Notes under the pieces: model-generated
What the model saw: the letters and a program-made list of their open reading frames with translations, nothing else
Database searches by the model: none
What the model was told of the DNA's origin: nothing
Shown here: positions 11,001-26,700 of the stretch, one piece after another
Layout: the number at the start of each line of letters is the position of its first letter
How positions within the stretch are numbered: position 1 is the stretch's first letter
From: Hofstenia miamia
Taxonomy: Eukaryota > Xenacoelomorpha > Acoela
DNA length: 64,000 nucleotides
Direction of reading: 5' to 3'
NCBI GenBank assembly: GCA_004352715.1
Contig: SCFE01000003.1
Coordinates: 513,608 to 577,607 of the forward strand
Made by a program: the position numbers and the translations under genes

Positions 11001-14000
11001 AATGTATAAATAATAACATAACATAGTTTATATTAGAAAAAAATATGCATAATTATATAATTTATACTTGCCAAGCTCAGAAGCGTACGCAGAATTTTCT
11101 GACGGAGGGACATCTTAGTCATGACCAAAAGCGGGGCGAAGCCCGTGAAAAATTTTGAAAATATTAAGAAAAGAAACCCTAAAAATGCATTTCATGACCG
11201 TAGATTTTAAATCTTTCATCTTTTACCGAAAATTTTTAAGCAATTCTATGTATTATTGTGTTTCATAAGGAAATCTGAGATTGCAAATCAAATTGAAGCA
11301 TCTGCAAAATATGTCATTCATAAAAACAAAAAATATATTTATAGGGTAGAACAAATAATAATAATTTATTTTTTGAAAATTTTATTTTCCTTATTTTTCT
11401 TGACCAGGATTAGGATTAGGGTTATGTCTAAATATATGTTTTCAATGCAAACATTTCACGTTCTATGAAAATAATGTTAGTGCGGGAGCAATCAGAAACA
11501 ATTCTCTGTTCACGCAGTACCGGAAACAGAAATATATTTGAAGTTTAGGACACGGTTAGACTAGTGATTGGTTTAAAAGTGATCTGTCACTGATTTTTAT
11601 AGATTCGTAGTCAACCTGAGATAATTAGCGATGTGACGATCACAAAGAAATCGTGCGCTAATTATCTCGGGTGGTTAGACGTCAATTCTTTCAAATGTGA
11701 AAGATCATTTTTGAACCAATCACTAGTCTAACCGTGGCATTAGCGAGGCTACTAATATATAGTTTTTCGGAGTTTTCACCTCACACGTTCCTTTGTACAA
11801 TATTTTTAAATATAAACCGGTAGCCATTTGTTTTTCCTTTACAGAAATCAGAAAACTTATAAGAATTGTTAATGAAAGACGAACATTTTCTACGAATGTG
11901 ATACCAATTCATTCAAAAAATCAAATATAACGTGGATATTTTGGGAGTGATATATATTTCGAAATAAATTGACGTTATATGCACTCAAATAGGGTTTTCA
12001 TAGAATTAGTAAATTTTAAGAAACCTTGAGCAATTTTAATTTGATTTCTTTCATCTGCCATTTTCTGATATTAAGTTCTCTATCATCGACATGACTTCAC
12101 GTGTAAATCGGCAAAATTCTTAGTCAATATCTTGAAATGTACGACTTATCGACTGTCTTACAGAAAATTTGTAAACTTTGATTAAATAGAAGCTATTGGA
12201 TTTTGAGCAGCATTTTGCAAAACGATTATTTTCGTTTTAAAGGAATTTTAAGCTAATTCAATAGCAACCGATTAGAAATTACAGAAATCATTTGAAATTT
12301 TTCTTGAAAATGATTAATTAATAGAGCTGCAGGACTAATTTTATTTTCGTAATAATATTATAGATATCTTTCTGAAAAAAATTGCCTTGGGGATTTCATA
12401 TATAAATATATTTTTCATGGTTTATAATTTACACTAATTTGGTTACATAAAAATATTTGCTTGCCTAACTTTTACATGCAGGAGCTGTCACTGATAAAAA
12501 AATATATTCTCTATTCAAGGAGTTGCTTTAAAAAGGAGCAATTAGATCTTTTGGCGTTGCTGCAGACTCTACGAGGTGTAACCAGTAGTATTCCTTCTAA
12601 CTCTGGCATGAAACTTCGAAGAACAAAAGAGGCGAATTCAATCACTGAAAAGAAAATCCATACTGCCTCCAATTTAGGCTCATATAGTAAAATTGCTAAG
12701 AACTTCTGCACAAATAGATCTGTTACATATGGCATTTAGAAAAACTCTGACACTGGTATTGATAAAATTATGACAACTGTACTAAAACCAACATTGCACT
12801 GAAATTTCTACATTATTAGACTTAGTAGTTGTACAACTGTTAAAGAATTACAAGATTATGTTAATTCCATGGGCTCTATCCTTATCTACTCGTGATGTGC
12901 CTAATACTGAAAGCACTAAATTTGCGTCATTCCACTGTATATTTGATGAAGACTATGAACTTTCTGTCAGAGACCCTGATTTTTGACCTCATGATACTCA
13001 TATTAGCCAATATTACTTAAACGCTAATGCTCGCGAATAAACTAGACGTTTAAATCCTGTTTGACTGCACCAGGTACCATTCAATGCTATAGTATTTAAT
13101 CCGTGGTCAATTCAAAATAAATTTGTCAACGTCAAAAAATTAATCATTGAGAAAAATGCTTCAATATGTATGTATTTCAATTATAAAATACAAGCTGAAT
13201 ATTGCTCATTTACGTTCTGTATTTATTAAGCTTGTAGGTTAAAAATGATGCGAAATGTAGAGCTCATGATAATATCACTTCATAATTGTCATAATTGCAA
13301 CTGATAAACTTTGTTAAATAGCATTATTATAAACTAATCGTAAATAATTTCAACGTGTATTATGACCGCAATTGTGTTAGTGGATTTCAGTAACCTTTTA
13401 TTAGGAAGAATAAACCTAAGCATTTTTAAGCACTAAAAGAATGCGTTGTAATCTTTATTTAATGTAATTTTTGTCAATTTTTAAAATTACTGTATCACTA
13501 CAGTTGAGTCTTTTGTTGCAACATAAAAAATGTTGTGAACACTCATTGCTTAGCGGTACTAACCTTGCTTCAGCAAAAGTAGTTTGAAGACAGAACCTTG
13601 GTAATGTTCTTTGAAGTTCCTAACAATTAAGTATTTCACGTGTTGTATGAATATTTTCCTTTGAATTGAAGCCCGATGACTGTTTTGTATTAATCCAAAT
13701 ATTTAGGTGTGCTATGTTATGTAGACTAAAAATCGCCAAAGGTCAACATCTATAAGCGGATTTTATCAATAAAAAATGATCTTGTTATTGAGCCAAACCA
13801 ATCGTTACCAACTTTAAATTGTATGCAGACTAAGAATAATGGCCATTTTAAAATTTATATCTTGGCCATTATGTGCCGGGTGTAAATTGTTACATAATAA
13901 TCAATATTATTGTTATATATTGTTTTTTTAGTTATTTGCTGAATTTTCATTGGGAGGTTGTATTCGTTTGTCAATATCTTTTGTTTATACTTTGTGACAT

Positions 14001-17000
14001 GAAATTGTTTTGTAATCGTCATTTATCAAATATATTGATAATACAAAACTGATATTCATGAGTCAACTTAACTATGTATAAAAGTTGTTAATTAGAATTA
14101 CTTGTAGGCTTATTTTAGCTCCAGAAATCCCTTCAGTGGAAGTGGAGTCAGCAAGCGCTAATTCAATAACTGTGTTATTTCAAAAGAGATCTAAAGTGAA
14201 CTTTTTCAAAGCATGCATTCAGGACGATGAAGAAGACGACCAGACCTGCACCCCTCGTCAAAGATCAGAACGAGTGACATTTTCTGATTTGTATTCAGAT
14301 ACCAGGTACAAAATACGATACCTTGCAGTCTACCAATTAATGGAATCTGGCATAAATACAATAAATGTATACACAGGTAAATTTTGAAGTAATTGGCATG
14401 TTGAATTGCAAAAAATTGGTTTGCAATATAAAAAAAGGAACTTTACAATATATAAAGTGGAAATCTAAACAATATTTTCGACCATACCACTAAAAGATTT
14501 GATGTAAAAACCAAAAAAATTGAATTGGCGTGGAGGGAAGGACGCTACAATCCAAAAAATTGCAGAATAAATACCATCTTATAGATAATTATCTGTGAAC
14601 ATTAACAAATTATTGTGCAAACTTGTTTCTGAATTTATGAATTTCCAAATGCTGGCAAGGCAAGAATTTAAACTTAGTTGACAAGAAATTACAAAGATTT
14701 GTAGGCATAGCAATCAGCTGATTCAAGTAATAACTTGCATGATTTCGAAAAGGTTAGTTGTCATTTAACATTACCTTGCCCAGGACTTTCTAGCATTTTT
14801 TATGGTTCCTTGAAGAAATTCAAACGCCTATAGCTCACGAGCAAGTAAATCTATTTAAAATCCCATAACAGCCACGGCTTCTGACTTCCGGTATGACACG
14901 CTTGAATGGGTTTGAGTGGGTTATCTATAAAAAGAAGCAGTTAAGACTAGTATTGCTAGATGGGCTTTCGAATTTCTGAATAACTAAACACGAGGAATGG
15001 TGAGAACTAAATTTTTTAAGAAATTGGAATTTTGAATTAAAAAATTTTTCAAGCACTTCATCAAAAGCAATTGTTTATTAAATATTTTCGACAGTACGTT
15101 CAAGCGCGTTCGCCAATAGTTGCTTCCGTATCGCAGGATTTTCAACTTTAATAATGGGTTTGGAGAATATTGCTTGAAAGTTTGGATATAAAGAACATGA
15201 GCAGTTTAAGGCTAACCTACATGGGCCTATTTTTACTAAAGTGAGGGCTAAATATGTATTAACATTGACGCACGGTGGCGTAGCGTAGAAAATTTAGGAA
15301 CTGGGGCCATCTGTCCTGATATAAAATTTGCATAAATAGTTTTAAATACAACATTAATTTCATGTTAATTCAATATTATTGTGTACACCTATGATTATTT
15401 TGCAATATAAAATCAAGATATATATGTTTATGTACACGACGATACGGTATCGCCTTGGTAATGTACAAGAAGAAATTTTCATTTTTTTCAATGTTACATT
15501 TGAATCATTGATACCCAAAAACAATGGAATTGTTCTTTGGTAAAAGCTTAAAGTGCTTAAGCTCAAGTATGCGATAAATCATAACAAGCCATCATCATTA
15601 ATAGCAGTATACATAATTCGATTTTTAAGTGTTTACTAGCAACGATGTATGCGCCTTGATTGCAAGGAATACATAATATTATGTACTCCTGGCTTGATTG
15701 CTAAAAATTTTTGCAGGATGAAACTCCATGCCACTTTTCAAAATGACTCTAAAAGATTTGTGCATTTACCAAATCTAATCATCATCTGTTTTTATAAATC
15801 AATGAAAATTTAGCCATAATTCTGAAGATGTTCACAGAAACAGCAAGCAAAATTAGAGTCGAGGAATTTGTAAACTCCTTGGTCAGGCTTACATGTCTTG
15901 TCTTATGTATTCAAGAATGCATGCAAACAGGGGTGCACAATGAATGAATACCTACCAATATTTCAACAAAAAGATTTTATTTTTCTTAATAATTTAGAAT
16001 TTTTCGCAATTTTGTCGTACCAAGATTGATTTGCAGATCCACATTTTAAAGTTTACCAGAAGAACTTACTCCCAATAACTCTGAATAGCGACAAATATTC
16101 CTCCAAACAACAAATTCTGAACTATTAAATCTTACAATGAAGCTGTTATCCATAACTAGAAATAAAAGTTCATTCAGAAATAATTTCTTTCAAATTTGCA
16201 ATATATGAAAACACATTTAAATTCTTTACTTTGTGGCCGAAAAATATTAAATGTTTTTTGACAAAATATTATTGCAATACAATATACACCCCTGCATCTG
16301 CATGCAAGCTAAGAAAAGACTTTACACATAACAATTTTTTAGATGAAAATGAAATAAATTTTGAATTTTTTCACTCATATATCTTGTTATTGAAGGCAAA
16401 TTTAAGCCAAGAGTTTATATAAATGCAACATTAAATATGAACGCATTCTAAATCACAACATGATATTACATATTACAAAACAGCGTTATTTACACAATAA
16501 TGCGGAGTTTTCGATATAGAATTCTTCATTAGCCAATAATTTTTAGCAAAGGGCCCATCGCTAAAGGCCCCACGATAAGCTATTATTTTCACGGAGAATG
16601 ATTACATCACGCGTCGCCTTAGTACGAAGAAATCCTTAACAAAATTCATATTATTAATGGGCCCAGCAACGACTGGTCCCTGCTCTTTGTTGTGATTGGC
16701 TATTTAATCGAATGCGTCGAAAATCTAATTAGCTTTTATTACATCAAGCTCCGTATTTTATTGATAGATATTGAGTTTGAGATGTTCGTAGCAGTTTTTA
16801 AATTATGTGCAACTATATAGTAAACGTAATATTTAAGCTCAATTCATGTATTTAAAGTTTTAGATATATTTTATAAGAATGTCTAGTGGGGCCGGGCCCC
16901 ATGGGCGCCTCATTTGTTATTGTTTCAACAGTATTTATTCAGCATCAGAAGCATTACTGGAAATGGCAAATGAATTTTCTGTTTTGAGAGGCTTAACAAA

Positions 17001-20000
17001 CAAAATTTTTTCATTAAACTCAGTTACTACAGCTACTAAAGGTGATCTTTGTGTGATACATGCGAGTTTATGGCAGCTAAATACTCGTTCACCGGACAAA
17101 TTATATATATATATATATAGCAATGAATTTCTTCTTAAATGCGCTTAAAATATCAAAATAGCAAAATGTATGTAAAGTTAACCAAAAATAAGTACTAACA
17201 CTTTACTCGCGACTCAGTACTAGCGCTTTTTGGAAATATATTATTATACTGCAAAACATTTCAAGACTGATTTTTTTAGCACCAGAACCGCCATATATTA
17301 CATTAACTGGTCACGCTGATACCATACTAGAATTTATGATGGATGGCGCCGGTGAAGGATCATATTTGGCTTGCATTAACATCAAAGGTGCACCCGATTG
17401 TGTTCCAACGAGGACTGTCGATGGAAGCATTGTTACATTCAATAATCTCAATGGAAGTATATATTACACGGTTGTTGCAGTTATTTTAAGTAATTCTTGG
17501 CGAAGCCTTACAGCAAGCATCACTACATACACATGTATTTATCTCTTTTAGTTGCTTTTTATATTTTATATTTTATTAAGTTGTATCAATATTGTTCTTA
17601 ATTATTCTGTCTAAGAAATTTATACATAGACGACTTTCCTCATGCGATATAAATTGAATAGGATTCTGGCGAAAACATAGTACACATGTATGTATGTAAG
17701 TATGTATATATATATATATATATCTAAAAATGTTGTTCATCTCAAATTTTCAATTAGGTGCACATGCTTAGTAATTCAACATGTTCACATATACATGTAG
17801 ATCTTTATTATTTTTATTGCTGTGATTGGCCCATATTTCATCATTTGAAGTTGTATGATAAAATTAAATTTGAATTAAATTTTTATATTATATACATACT
17901 TTTGAAAATTTGTTGCAAATGCTAAATCTAACAATAATAATATAATACAAGATAACTGTTTGTACACCATGCAGGGTAAACACAAAAGAGTGCCCCAACT
18001 TTAAAAAAACATTGTGACAAGACTAAGAACTCAAATCTCGAATTACACCATCCATCTCAGCAGTGACATCGAAAGGTTAGCAAAGTCTCTGAGCTGAGTT
18101 TGACTATCGAATGGAAGTCGTTTGTTCTGCTCAAGGCTGCCATAGTAAGGACTTATGATGTTTTTATATCAATACAAATGGTATCATAAATTTGGTTTTT
18201 ACCTAATCAATTACATATACTGTATAGAAATATGCAGCAGGCTTACACGTAGAAAGCTATAACATATTTGTCGATAAAATGCATAATAAGCATCATATAT
18301 TTTTAATCAAAAATAACAAATCAAAATTTTGTAGAAAACTAAGGAAACTAAGTCATCACTTAGGTAGTAAAAATAAATTCAGAACGTCGCCTTTCATATG
18401 AAACCTTAACGAACTTTGTATATTGCATAGTCTTGCCAAAATAAATTTTTGAGGTTTGGGCATTTTTTTCTGTTCAGCCTGTACATTCACAACAGTTTTC
18501 CATTGGGTGTAATATATCACTCCATCATGTAATAATATTATCTGGAGAGCATTTTAACATCTTTCTCATAAAATAAATGTAGCATCTGACTTGTAGTGAT
18601 AACGCCAGTTTTATTTCACAAATAAAAAACTGTTCTGCAATATTGTTCAGAAGTTTTAAAGGAGTAAGAACAACATTATACATTGATATTTGTATACTGA
18701 AATGATCAGAATTATCAGGAGCGGGAGACTCCATTTCGTATTAATAATTAAAAGTCTCCTTTGAAGTATTGATAATTGAGATTCTCAGGTCCTGTTCCCA
18801 TGAGAGTTTAGTCAACCCACTTTAAATTGAAAAAGCTTGCATTAATTAATTTTTGGAAAACTTTGAGTTGCAGCAATTCTAATGGGAAAATGTCCGACCC
18901 CCCCTCACTAACCTCTACAATTAACCTACTATAATTGAAATAGTATGCTAAAATAGTATGCTTATTTAATATAAGGAATTGCTGTGACAATAACACTGTC
19001 ATTAACATCTACACAGAAAGCATATAAAATTTGAACATAAAAACAACTTAAAAACCATCAACAAGTTTTTGAAGACAAAAACAGTAAACTTAATATACAA
19101 GTATCATTTATTTGTATACAAGACAAAGAAGAAATTTTAAGAGACAATGCATTTGATCTTGGAGAACTTCTTCATAATTCATCAATCCACTCTTGAATAG
19201 TTGGCTTTCACACCTAAATACAATATTACAAATCTAATATTTATAAACATTTAACTAATTGCAAAAAATGCAGGAAAAATAAATATTAATCAATTTAAAA
19301 TATAATTAATGAAAATGTTCAATGCAGAAAACACAATTAAATACTTATTGCCTATGATAATTCAAAACCACCTTGGCTTAGAAAAGAAAGAATTAGACAC
19401 CTCACATGAACACCAAAGAATATGAGGTTGGTACATGGCCTGAAATGTATTGATGAATATTCCCAATAACTGCAGATATTGCATAAGCAATGCCACAACT
19501 ACAGCAACCAAAACCTACATAAATAACTATAAAAATCATGGCACCCATGAAAAAAACATGTTTCTCTTCACTTACCTCTCTAGCAGATGTCCTGCGTACA
19601 CACATGGCTGACTCTTCATTTATGTAGAAACACCTGATACTGAATGTCACTCCCTACTCTACAAATCATTGACATGAAATAAATAGATCACAAGCAATTC
19701 AGTGTCCACGTCTGTTTCAGTACTGGACAAATTAACTACAAATTGAATAGAACTTGAAAAGAAAATGCATGTAGCTACATCCAATGTTTTCCACATGCTG
19801 CATTCTATCACTTTTGTCCCATTTATTATGCCTTATAGCAAGGACAAAACAAAGCTTTTGCACACATTGACATATGAAATACCAAGTTGCAAATTACATC
19901 ACAACAACCTAAGTTCAATCACCAAGCTTAAGCAAACTAAGTACTTCAAGGAAGCTGTCAAAACGCTCATTGGAAAAATAGAGGAAGATCACTTACAAGT

Positions 20001-23000
20001 CAATAGTAAACCTTTATGAAAATTACCTAAAAAATCACAAACCAATTTTCAAGCACATTGAGGATTTCAAACTTAATGAATGAAAAAAGAGATACAAATC
20101 CTAATGCAATTCCCCCTTTACTTTGCAAAAAACACTTCAAGTTCTTAATGTCTCCAAATGCTTAGAAATAATTGCTGTGATTCACTCTTTTTCAGTGTTC
20201 TAGACCTCATAAATATCTCTCACCAATATATTCAGATTCTTTTTTCCTGATGCAAAGCCTCAATGAGGCCAAAGCACATACATCAGCTATAGTTCTGCAA
20301 AAATGACTTTGATAGTAATCCTCAAGAGTCAAAATTTTTCAAAAGTATATGAAGCTTCCTAAATTGCTACATGCTCTACGATACATCAAATAAAACAGAA
20401 AAAGGTTGGCACTGAACTTGAACATTTGCATCACTTACACATTAAGAAAACCTCACCAACCTCTTGGAAAAACGAGCAAATAGTGGAATATTTTTTTTAA
20501 ATATGGAAAAATGATTTGTCTTTTTAAAAGGACTACAACTGTTTAAGGTTAAGTATGTATCTATGCTAGCAAAAGCAAAGTTCAAGGCATAACATTTGAG
20601 CAAGGAAAAATTTTGTTTTTGTGTTGTTTATTTTTACCTTTGTAATTGTTGAATTAGCTTAGTGACTAAATACAAGCATTTATTTTGAACATGACTATTT
20701 CTAAAATATGGCGATTTTTAAATTGAATCATTTTCTGAATGAAATTATTTTTGGCCTAATTTTTTGTTGATTCACATTGTGGATTTTCAGGCTATAGATG
20801 GAATTTAAATTTTATAGTTTGTCAATCAATAATTTATAGATGAGATAATATGGGAGATTCCTTATTCAGTTAAATATTTTCAATTAAATAACAGGTAATT
20901 TATCTGAATAGTGACACAAATTTCACACAACACATATATACAAATAAAAAAAACATCTCCCAGGCTATGGATAAGTTTACTACAGTATAACTATATTAAC
21001 AAGTTATAGTATAGTCATTGCTATAAAATTTATATTCCAAAAATATTTTTGCTTAATGAAAATTTTTAAATACCTTTTAAAGGATTTCAGTTTTTCAATA
21101 TTTTCATTTTTAGGTAGCAAATTACAGGTTTGAATGGCAGCATTTATGAAGAATTTATTTAAATATTTTTTCTTATACTGAACTACAATAAATACCCATG
21201 CTTAGGATGCAATTTTTTCTTAAGAAAATGCCCTAAAACCCAGGTGTGTCTTATACATGGATGCTTTTTTATAAAAATTATGTACTTTTTAACATAATGT
21301 AAAAAATTTATTATAAAAATGTCACTGTCACAATATTTATTGAAATTTATACTAATTGCCACAGTCCTTATTCAACAAATCAGTCCATTTGTTGTGTTAT
21401 ATAATCATCATGATAGTCAAACTCTTCCTCCCTTTCATCATCATTATTGTTGTCTGGGTTGTCAATCCCGAGAATATCACCTTCCATGCCACTTAACATG
21501 TTGCTGATGGAACATTTCTTAAACCCTTTCACCACAGTTTTGATTGGTAGTTCTTTCCAGGAATCTACTATCTACTGACAGATCATAGGCATATCAAATT
21601 TCCTCATGTTGCTGCCCTTAGTAAATGTATGCTCACCATTACTCATCCATTTAGCTCATCTCTGCTTTAATATTGCCTTGAATGGTTTTTTTCTGATGAC
21701 ATATATTGGTTGTAGAATACTAGTCATACTACCAGAGATGATGACAGGGACTGTATTGTGCCCCTTCAGCTTGTATTTAACATTGTTGGTTGCATGGCAT
21801 CCAAAAGAGTCTAACACCAGCATCAATTGCTGTTTCTCCAAACCACTTTTGCATTTTTTCCACATTGTTTTCAGCCAGTTGTTCATTAAATTACCTTTGA
21901 ACCATCTTTGTTCTTGCATCCTGACTATCACTCCACTCAGGAATTTGTCATTAGGCATTGTTTTTTCTTGAAAATGACATAAGGTGGTAACTTCATGCCG
22001 TCAGCCATACATCCAAGCATTATAGTGAACCAGTTTTTTTCATTTCCAGTTGATCAAATTGTGACAGACCTTGCACCTTTAATATTTACTGTGGTCTTGG
22101 ATGACAGGTTGAAATTTAGCTGAGTCTGGTCAGCATTTCCAATTGGCACATGTTGTAGTTGTATTTCTGATGCATCTTGATGACATAACTTTGAAATTTC
22201 GTTAATAACTCTTCATGTTCACTGGGTAGTCATTGACTGATCATGGTTCTTTGCCTTATTGATAGGTTATTTCTTCAAAGAATCTTCTACACCAGTTCAT
22301 TGGGGCCTTGAAGTTTGCAATGTTTTGTTATTTCACCCATCTTAGACTCTGTAAACAAATGGTATTGATGCTGAATCCCAGGAAGTTTTGACGAGTATCT
22401 TAAATCCATTTAATGAAAACCTTTTGAGCCTCTATTCCCCTCTTCACATTTTGCATTTCTTTGATATTACTTTTGGCTTTTCTCCATTTTCTGATTATGC
22501 ATTCTGTTGGACCGAATTTCCATTCAGCTGCCTAGTTCCTGTGTTCTTTTATGTACTTAATCACTTCCATTTTAAGCTTTGAAGTATAACTCTGTCATTT
22601 TCTCTTCATGATTTTGAAGGGTAATAATGAACTGCTATTTTTAAAACTACTGGTGATAGTTAAATGTATACTTAGACAATGTTTACATGAAAGTGTAATA
22701 TCAACCAATCATGGAATAGTATTTGGCTTGACAGACATCTGCTGACTGACAGATGAGCGAATCAGCAATCAGCACATACATTGATTTTAACAGTTTTATT
22801 GAGTACAACTTGATTCACTAAGGCCCCTGTTTATATAAAAATTAATGGGAGTTTAGCACTAAAATTAAGATGCGTCTTATACATAGATACACAGCCTTTA
22901 CATCGTTTTTTGGGTCAAATATCCACTGCATCTTATACATGGTATCGTCTTATACATAGATATTTACGGTAATAAGAAGTTTTGATTTTAAACACTGCCT

Positions 23001-23698
23001 ATGAGTAAATTTTGGCATTTTAATAGTATTATAAGGTGGTACGTTTTTATTCTAGCTTGAGGAATGTAAGCAGGATATTCAATATGATGAGTTGTCTTAG
23101 AAACAGAATAGAACAAAGCAAAATGCAATACTTAATTTTCGATTAGTTTTACCTAACTACTAGTTTCATATTTCTTATACCTATAGCTAATTATTATATT
23201 AATGTGGTTGTTGAACTTTAACTTTGAATCAATAGTTACTAATAGATACTTGAAAGCAGAGATGAAAATGGGCTGAGTAATCTGAAAAAATTTTAAAACC
23301 CAGCCCAACCATCGTATCTATTTCAATTTTTCAGCCCATTTTGATCTCATATTTAAAAAAATGAAATGTAGACCATATTTACGAAAATGAATGGATACAA
23401 TTCTACCAGTAAAAAAGCAGGTTGTGGTTATTTCAATCAAAACAAGTATTCCTGGTTCACTTCTCTATTATACCTTGATGTTATACAGAACTAGAAAAGA
23501 AAAATTGTTTTAACTTAAAACATGCAGGCATTAACTTAGTGGGCCTCCAAGTAATTTGATATTACCACAACTTTTTGTACATGTATATGATATCTATTAC
23601 TTTGCTAGAAGCTTTTAGATTTTTCGAACAAGTTTGAAACTCTTGTCTTTTAAAAGGTTGACAATTTCTTTTAGTGGAACACTCTATGTAATATCTTG

Positions 23699-23740
<42 letters not shown>

Positions 23741-26700
23741 CACATTGACTTCTAAATGTAAGGACTTAATGTGGAAAGTGCTTAAGAAAAGACACTAGAA
23801 TTTTGTATAATTAATAATTTTATTTAACATTTTAAAGCGTATAGGTTGATCTAAACCTGTATTTATGTATTGCTCTAATTTCAATTTCACCTATGCTATT
23901 CATAACATAAATGATAAAATATTGTATTCAGCACTTCTCTGATAACTTAAGCTTTCTATGCGAATTAAATACGTATCAAATAATCAACATTCCCGAAGAA
24001 AACACTAGGTCCAATGAATACTAGGAGGCAAAGAAACATTAGTATTCAGAGAAAATAATCTTTTTAGCTTGACTAGAATTCTTCTTAAACTAGTGCAAGG
24101 CACTGCTAAAGAGCTCTCACTGTAATCCTGAAGAATTCCTTTCAATTATGACTACTAAAACCCACCAATTAGTAATTTTCTTTCTCAAAATACGTTGACA
24201 CTTTTGTCCCTGCTTTAAGGAAGAGTTCAGTTGCAGCAATAAGATCATGTTCACATTATAGATGAGTCACTCCACTACAATTGAAAACTAGGCAATAATT
24301 GAATAGGGGCAACTTGGATGACTCAACCGTGAAGAAAACTACACCTAAGCTTCACAGCACACTGTTTGGCAGGCTCCGGCATTTTTTAGCCGAAAGTCAT
24401 TGTTTTTTTGAGTAATGAATTGAGTCAACTATTTGCTAAAAATTAAGTGAAAAAAATTTGTGAAAATGTTATTCAATTGTAATACATCTAACACCAATTG
24501 TAGTGATATTACGCAATGTATTCCAAATACAAACGTATTGCACTTACAATGTTCAACACTATAAATTTCTTTTGAGGAGACAATTATCAACTCAACATCG
24601 AAAAAAATTTCTAAACCTCTATGTTTACCAAGAGTGTAATATTGCAAAATTTTCAACAAATTCTTATATTTAGACAAACATTTTCTTACAAATATCGTTT
24701 TATTAAATCTGAAATTGAGTTACTATTTGAAATCGAGTTATTGATTGAAAATTGAATATCGAGAAATTCCGGGCTTTACAGCTTGGCTTAGTACAATAGT
24801 ATGTTTGAACTTATTAAATTAGTGTAGGCGACTGTTATCAATTTATAGGAAAGAAACGTGGACAGAACAAAAATATGTTAATCGATTTTTTTAGAATTTA
24901 AAGAAAATTTAATGAATTTATAATATTTTGCTATGATAAAGTCACATATTGTGAGGGAATTTCCTCTCAAAGTTGATGCAGACATTATATGAGATAAATA
25001 ACTTATTTCTGTGTAAACACATGAATTAACGAAACTTGTCTAAGAATGGAGTGGGAATGGGAAAAAATGTCCTGGGAAGGAATAATTGGCTAAAGACATT
25101 ATCATCATTACTAAATCATCTTTGCACTTAATATTTCAAAATTATGGTTTTTATGTAAACTACATTACTGTTGCTGACGTATCCCAAAGTACAAGACTAA
25201 GACATTCTCAGAACTTCTCAGAACAGTCTTATTGAAAACTCCACCAAAGACAAATTAAAATGTCTTAATAACTGTACCAGTTTATACACAGCAATTGCAC
25301 GTTGTTTACAGCATGACAACAAAGTTCAATACATGCTCTATAAAAAGTGAAACACCTTGATTTAAATGAGAAGGATTAGCCAACATTAATAAATCATAGA
25401 TGGTTTTACAGATTGATATGTATTAGTATAAAAATTGTCTGAAATAGAGACAAACAATCTTTAATAGAATTTCAGTGTTAGGAATAAATTATAAAAAAAT
25501 GCGAATAAGTTTTGTAACAAATCCATAATATATGTAATTTTTGAAATATGCAAAAAGCCTCTTAATAAGGAATTGATCACAGATTACTTTGTAGATGATA
25601 GCAAAATATCAAAGTTTAACATTTGATTTTTTCACTAATGAATTACCTTAGTGACTTTCATAGGGAAGAAATTGAAGATAAATAATATTTTTTTGATTAT
25701 AATGGGAAGGTGAGTTGGTCCCAAACATGATTTGACTGAATACCAAATTTTTATCTAAAGCTGAATGTAAATTTAAAAAAATCAGTACACATGTAGATTA
25801 TGTTTAGCCAACTGCTAAAATATACTTCTAAAATTTATGAACTTTTTGAAATATTGACAAAGGTATGCACTAAAAATATATTCACAATATTGGGCGCTTT
25901 TCTTTCCTCTAATGATGAATTGCATGAAAATATAAATTTATGGTGTTAAGCATATTTAGTATTGTGTAATAGTTTTAATATGTTATTTTTGCTGTAGGTG
26001 AGACAAATGTCTAACTAAATATAGGCAAATATTCAGCAAACAAAATATTTGGTAGACATGATCTACCTATAGTGAAAAATTACCCCAGTTTGTCTTGATT
26101 CACTTAACTCAAAACCCCTAAATTATTTTAAATTAGCTGCTTAGTTAAATGCTGGATTGCAACAAAGTAATCCAAATTCATAATGAAGTCTTTCAATATC
26201 TATAACCTGGGAATTGGCTTAAATTAAATTGTATTCAAAAAATTTTGACCTATTTATGTCGTATTTTGATGAATAATGGAAATTCATCTTATCTGTTGTT
26301 TATTACATTATATTTAGGTCCTCTTCCACCAACCATTGTGGGATACAGCCATTCAACCACAGGATTTGACATAGATATAATCCCAAATTCAAGAACTACA
26401 TATTTTAAATACTGTTCAAATGAAAAAGGACGATCGCCATGTATTCCTTTCACTGAAGTGGATGCAGATAATACTAGAGTGAGTTTTCGGTCTATGGATG
26501 CAAGTACAGTTTATGTTGTAAGGGTGATAGCAGTTTACATAGAGAATTGGAGCACAGTTGCTGAAAGTTCTATTAGCACAGGTATTGTAGCCAATTTAAT
26601 ATAAAATATTCAAAGAAATGCACAGGCCGTTCAAAAATCATGGTTTTGTAAAATTACAAAGAAATTTAGTTAACAGAACATTACAAATGAGGCTGGAAAT

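Larger units (their letters stand above)
9075..14118 (+). other. Intron 2 (5.0 kb)
   Basis: Separates D1 from D2. Contains the LINE fragment at 9480-10130, the MITE at 11551-11736 and the probable LINE piece at 12461-13180. No additional FN3 exon was found between them. Confidence 0.7.
17535..26317 (+). other. Intron 4 (8.8 kb)
   Basis: Separates D3 from D4. It holds a pogo/Tigger relic at 21184-22971 and a long (TA)n at 23701-23738. Frames at 19402-19650 (minus), 19765-20019 and 24429-24677 (minus) were inspected and match nothing I recognise. Confidence 0.65.

Noticed and set aside
11403-11422. Telomere-like GGATTAGGATTAGGGTTA
   Set aside because: Only about three degenerate units; too short to be an interstitial telomere tract.
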